Origin: Sthenelais limicola
Taxonomy: Eukaryota > Annelida > Polychaeta > Phyllodocida > Sigalionidae
Assembly (NCBI GenBank): GCA_942159475.1
Contig: OW804098.1
Coordinates: 80,841,178-80,905,177, forward strand
Direction: 5' to 3'
Length of the DNA: 64,000 nt
Within the stretch, counting starts at the first letter, position 1. Each line of letters opens with the position of its first letter. Below, one piece after another: positions 60,303 to 64,000 of the stretch. A program made the translations under genes and the position numbers. The notes beneath the pieces were generated by a model. That model saw nothing but the letters and a program-made list of their open reading frames with translations, did not search any database and was not told the DNA's origin.

Positions 60303-63167
60303 ATGAGCATCAACATTAGAAGCCTACACCATAAAGTACCAATCCTTGAAGCAATGCTTGAACAAACCTCATTTGATGTAGTATGCATAAATGAGACTTG
60401 GTTGAATGAGAAAATTTACGACGGATTAATAAACATCCCAGGGTACAAAGTGTATCGACACGACAGAACAACAGGGAAAGCAGGTGGAGGCCTTGCAATG
60501 TATGTTAAGAATAAATATGAGGTAAAAAAGGGCAGTGACAGCCAGCACATTTGCACCCCCGATATTGAAATACAGACCCTAGAAATAATAATAAATAAAT
60601 TTAAACGATTATTTATCTCCAACACATACCGACCCCCGGCAGGTAACCTCAAAACTGCCATAGAATCCATGATAGAAATCCAATCAAACATATGTACTAT
60701 ACATGACAAACTATTAGTCGGAGATCTAAATGTCGATTACTCCCTACATTCTAAACCAAAATCCTCCCTACTATCACTGGAGCACAGCGCCTCACTGAGG
60801 CAACTTATTACCCTTCCCACCAGAATAACGAGCACCACAAAGACCACACTTGACTTAATATACACAAACTCAAATATAGTGAGTAAGTGCGGGGTCTTGA
60901 GTGTTAATATAAGTGACCATCTACCAACCTTTGTGATACTTAAGAAAAAAAGTGAAATACATGATAGAATATCATTTAGTGGTAGAACATATACGCGATA
61001 TGACTCGCAAAGGTTAAAAGAACAACTGTCTGACCTGAATTGGAAGAAATTATTTTCATCAAACGACCCAGACCAATGCTGGAAGAACATGCTCCAAAAC
61101 ATAATACAGTTACTCGACAAAATGTGCCCAATAAAGGACTTTAAAAATGTTAAAGCCAAAAAATCATGGGTAACAAACGACCTGCTAGCCCAAATAAAGG
61201 CCAAAGAGCAATTATTTAAATTAGCAAAAAAGACAGGAAACCCAGATATCCTGGATAGAGCAAAACAGCTACGTCATAAAGTAAACCACCAAGCTCGTTC
61301 ACTGAAAAACAATCATATCAGGCAAGAGATTGAAAACAGTAGTGGAAATCCAAAAAAATTCTGGTCAAAGCTAGCCCCCCTGATAAATAGCAAGAACATT
61401 AAGGGAGAAAAAAACATAATAAATCTAATCGAAGATGGTCAACCAGTCCCACACCCCAATGTCCCGAATGTATTCAATGAGTACTTCGCTTCAATAGGCA
61501 ATAACTTAGCGAATAAAATCCCGCAACCTAGTACTAATACAATAGAGAAAGACCACGAGCAATATGAACTGGCCCAGGACACAAATTGCCGGAAATTCAC
61601 CTATACACCAGTTAACAAAGAGAATCTAGAAAAAATAATAAAAAATATGGCCTCTAGCAAATCCTCAGGAATAGAAAATTTTCCAACCTGGCTATTAAAG
61701 TCAATCCTAATATCGCAGGTAGAAAAGTTCAAATTTATAATAGACTTAACCTATACTAACTCCAGTATACCAACAGTCTGGAAGCAAGCAGTAGTAACCC
61801 CAATTCACAAAGCAGGGGCTGTCACTGACCCAGGAAATTACAGGCCAATATCGACAATACAATTGCCTGCTAAGATCTTAGAAAAAGTGATGCATACCCA
61901 ACTGACGACATACCTTGAAGAGTATAATCTGCTATATGTGCACCAGTTTGGTTTTCGCTGCGGTAAGTCTACGCAAGATGCTCTAGTAACTTATTTGAAT
62001 CGGGTTTATAGTGCACTCAACCGGAGTGATGCTGTTAGGTTGGTCTACCTTGATCTGAGGAAAGCCTTCGACACCGTGAATCATACAAGGCTATTAGACA
62101 AGTTAAAGCTGTATGGGATCCACGATAGGGAACACCAATGGTTTAAGAACTACTTAACCGATCGACACCAGCAAGTACATGTCAATGACTGTACATCTGG
62201 CAAAAAACTAGTCACTTGTGGCGTCCCACAGGGAACCACATTAGGTCCTGTATTGTTTAATTTGTATATCAATGATTTACCAAAATATATAGCAAACTCA
62301 CACATCCAAATGTTTGCGGATGACACCATTATCTATAATTCCAACCCAAACTTATTCCAATTAACATCAGACCTACAAACTGACCTTGACTCCCTCAGCC
62401 AATGGTGCAGATTGAACAAAATTTCGCTCAATCTGGACAAATCAAAGGTTCAAACCATATTCCCCAGGCCGTCCCTCAGATCGAGGTGGACCAACGAAAA
62501 TCTGGCTGCACAACCACAATATAATATAATGCTAAATGGAGTATCATTGGAAGATGTATTTACTTACAAATACCTAGGTGTACATATTGAGTCAGACTTG
62601 AAATTTGGCTCCACAATCGCGAAACTAACAAATATGTTAAGCTATAAGTGCTGGCAGTTATCAAAATTAAGAGAAAAATTAAGTCAAAAAACAATGTTAT
62701 TAATCTACAAGGTCATGATACTGCCGGTCATTGACCAGGCAGACATATTTCTAGAATCGCATGGAGGCTCAAATTTACATAGGCTACAAATACTCCAAAA
62801 TAGGGCTCTTCGCATTATTTATAATATACCGCAGCGGACAAATGTAGACGATGTACATATAGAGAAAAGAATATTACCACTGAAATACCGCAGGCGCCTC
62901 CACCTGTTACAAATGGGCCACCGCAGAGCTCAAGATCCAGGAAACTTTGACTTAAAACAACTGAATACTAGAAATTTTGCGGAAGGGCGAAAAACCCTTA
63001 AACATGTAACACCAAAAACAGAGCAAATCCGAAGATCCATATTTAACCAAATTCCATATTCCTGGAATCGGCTGCCTGCGGAGGCCCACTGTCTATTAGA
63101 TCCTAAAACATTCTCAACCAAAGCAAAAACTGTCTATATCTGGAATGATGAATACTTTATATTTTGA
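60303..63167 (+). CDS. LINE ORF2: AP-endonuclease-like and reverse transcriptase polyprotein
   Basis: The protein is 954 aa from the first ATG at 60303; the frame is open, without ATG, back to 60141. The N-terminal endonuclease/exonuclease/phosphatase domain (1-~215) has Asn4 in SINIRSL, Glu31 in CINETWL, TYRPP, GDLNVD with Asp141 and Asn143, Asp184 in LDLIYTN, and SDH at 204-206, so the catalytic set is complete. The reverse transcriptase (about 480-780) shows YRPIS, FGFRCGKSTQDAL, LVYLDLRKAFDTVNH (motif A Asp584), CGVPQGTTLGPVLFNLYI (motif B) and FADD at 671-674 (motif C), then LNLDKSKV. The C-terminal region has the KYLGV segment and a final SWNRLP block shared by CR1/L2-type elements. No RNase H is seen. 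The enzyme would nick the target and prime cDNA synthesis on it (target-primed reverse transcription). The endonuclease fold begins at the ATG, so this start yields a complete domain, but the no-ATG upstream extension leaves the true start open. Confidence 0.93.
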   Translation: MSINIRSLHHKVPILEAMLEQTSFDVVCINETWLNEKIYDGLINIPGYKVYRHDRTTGKAGGGLAMYVKNKYEVKKGSDSQHICTPDIEIQTLEIIINKFKRLFISNTYRPPAGNLKTAIESMIEIQSNICTIHDKLLVGDLNVDYSLHSKPKSSLLSLEHSASLRQLITLPTRITSTTKTTLDLIYTNSNIVSKCGVLSVNISDHLPTFVILKKKSEIHDRISFSGRTYTRYDSQRLKEQLSDLNWKKLFSSNDPDQCWKNMLQNIIQLLDKMCPIKDFKNVKAKKSWVTNDLLAQIKAKEQLFKLAKKTGNPDILDRAKQLRHKVNHQARSLKNNHIRQEIENSSGNPKKFWSKLAPLINSKNIKGEKNIINLIEDGQPVPHPNVPNVFNEYFASIGNNLANKIPQPSTNTIEKDHEQYELAQDTNCRKFTYTPVNKENLEKIIKNMASSKSSGIENFPTWLLKSILISQVEKFKFIIDLTYTNSSIPTVWKQAVVTPIHKAGAVTDPGNYRPISTIQLPAKILEKVMHTQLTTYLEEYNLLYVHQFGFRCGKSTQDALVTYLNRVYSALNRSDAVRLVYLDLRKAFDTVNHTRLLDKLKLYGIHDREHQWFKNYLTDRHQQVHVNDCTSGKKLVTCGVPQGTTLGPVLFNLYINDLPKYIANSHIQMFADDTIIYNSNPNLFQLTSDLQTDLDSLSQWCRLNKISLNLDKSKVQTIFPRPSLRSRWTNENLAAQPQYNIMLNGVSLEDVFTYKYLGVHIESDLKFGSTIAKLTNMLSYKCWQLSKLREKLSQKTMLLIYKVMILPVIDQADIFLESHGGSNLHRLQILQNRALRIIYNIPQRTNVDDVHIEKRILPLKYRRRLHLLQMGHRRAQDPGNFDLKQLNTRNFAEGRKTLKHVTPKTEQIRRSIFNQIPYSWNRLPAEAHCLLDPKTFSTKAKTVYIWNDEYFIF

Positions 63168-63345
63168 ACCAGTCTATAAGTCGAGCAATCATGTAAGATC
63201 AATGTAAACTAGTCACGTTAGAACCATGTTATTCTTAAGAAAAATTTTATATACTTATTCTTGTAGCAAGCTTTGACAGTCAATGACTGAAAAGCATTTC
63301 ACCCTACACACAAAAACCAATGTATGCTATTGAGGACACGGAAAC
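63168..63345 (+). other. LINE 3' UTR upstream of the terminal hairpins
   Basis: AT-rich, non-coding sequence from the ORF2 stop to the first stem-loop. Nothing else is recognisable. Confidence 0.6.
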
Positions 63346-63422
63346 CTCCTGGGTAACCAGGAGAGACTCCTTGTATGGCAGCGAGTCTGCAATAAAATGT
63401 TTATCTATCTATCTATCTATCT
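63346..63422 (+). other. LINE 3' end: two stem-loops, AATAAA and (TATC)n tail
   Basis: CTCCTGG and CCAGGAG (63346-63352 and 63357-63363) form a perfect 7-bp stem with a GTAA loop. AGACTC and GAGTCT (63364-63369 and 63383-63388) form a second stem immediately after. AATAAA follows at 63391, then TATC repeats to about 63422. CR1/L2-type reverse transcriptases recognise such terminal structure and leave short tandem tails instead of poly(A). Confidence 0.7.
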
Positions 63423-64000
63423 ACCAACTATCTGTATATCAGTTCCTATGCTTTAAACAAAAGATGACAATTGAGTGCTTAAAAGCTGGGCTATATTCCT
63501 CTCAAATTCATCTCAATACTGGCCATTATGACTATGTATGTTGTTCTTAATACAACCTATTCACAGCAGTACTGACCGAGCTTTAACATATATATATATT
63601 CTGTGACAAATTCATCAAAATGATAAGAATTAATAGTTCAGAAATTTGAATCATGCTAAAAGTACATTCATTCAAGATTATATTCAAGAAACCTGCTCAA
63701 TATTAAACTGATGTTTAATGCCTTGCCATTATTTGACATTACCTCATGTTGATATAACCATTTTTATTATATGCACATGCTATATATGAGAGGTGCTATA
63801 AGTGGGGTGCTATAAAGATATTGATATAGTATGCGTACTATAAAAATATAGTTGTCTAAAAATAGCTCTGTTGATATGCTTCACGGTGCTTTGGCTCTCC
63901 GCGAAGCATGTAAACAAATCCCCGCGATCAGTAATCCACCCATGACTATGATTATAGAAATACATAATAAAAGATCATTACATAGAGCATTAAATTCTCT
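63423..64000. other. No gene recognised
   Basis: AT-rich flank downstream of the LINE tail; GGTGCTATAA is repeated at 63792 and 63807. Confidence 0.45.

Larger units (their letters stand above)
55450..63422 (+). mobile_element. Non-LTR retrotransposon (LINE), CR1/L2-like, apparently full length
   Basis: The unit reads ORF1, SGNH hydrolase ORF, spacer, ORF2, short 3' UTR and (TATC)n tail, all on the plus strand. The order nucleic-acid-binding ORF1, then endonuclease plus reverse transcriptase, with no LTR and no RNase H, is that of Jockey-superfamily LINEs (CR1, L2, Rex1, Daphne, Crack). All three frames are open and catalytic motifs are present, so the copy looks young. The 3' limit is clear: AATAAA followed by the tetranucleotide tail. 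The 5' limit is a guess, set just before a GGCGGCCATTTTGG motif near 55.46 kb. I could not identify a target-site duplication. The assignment as a LINE is firm; the clade is inferred from RT motifs only. Confidence 0.9.

Overview
The window looks like intergenic or intronic DNA from an invertebrate animal nuclear genome. It is AT-rich, dense in miniature inverted-repeat DNA transposons (MITEs), microsatellites and minisatellites, and carries non-LTR retrotransposons of the Jockey superfamily (CR1/L2-like). No prokaryotic operon structure, CRISPR array, rRNA or intact tRNA gene is visible, and I recognise no host protein-coding gene. The transposon mix suggests a marine invertebrate (echinoderm, hemichordate or mollusc would all fit), but the window alone does not settle the phylum.

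Layout. 1-3.9 kb: no genes, one CT-rich tract. 3.97-5.93 kb: a two-kilobase palindromic structure in which (GGAGGTTACTGGA)-type repeats in opposite orientations flank about 45 copies of a 30-bp minisatellite, each with a perfect 14-bp palindrome. 8.16-8.80 kb: three PIF/Harbinger-like MITEs of two families side by side. 9.84-9.95 kb: a LINE 3' tail. 12.7-13.1 kb: a decayed frame with a zinc-knuckle-like motif. 16.8-18.4 kb: CT-rich tracts around another MITE. 18.86 kb: a tRNA-derived SINE. 21.75-22.33 kb: a piggyBac-like MITE. 28.49-34.00 kb: a 5.5-kb element with long inverted arms built of ~163-bp repeats rich in TCAAGGTCA, enclosing a 2.7-kb minisatellite of 31-bp units. 34.8-54.6 kb: several further inverted-repeat elements and one 5'-truncated, frameshifted LINE.

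The main item is at 55.5-63.4 kb: an apparently full-length non-LTR retrotransposon with intact frames. ORF1 (647 aa) has a coiled coil, an L1-ORF1p-like RRM/CTD region and a C-terminal NADAR domain. A separate 217-aa ORF encodes an SGNH hydrolase. After an unusual 1.8-kb spacer comes ORF2 (954 aa from its first ATG), with an apurinic endonuclease-like domain and a CR1/L2-type reverse transcriptase. The 3' end has two stem-loops, AATAAA and a (TATC)n tail. ORF1 would bind the RNA, ORF2 would nick the target and reverse-transcribe, and the esterase and NADAR activities are accessory. The NADAR fusion is the best candidate for something undescribed, because NADAR proteins act on ADP-ribose derivatives, including removal of ADP-ribose from guanine bases.
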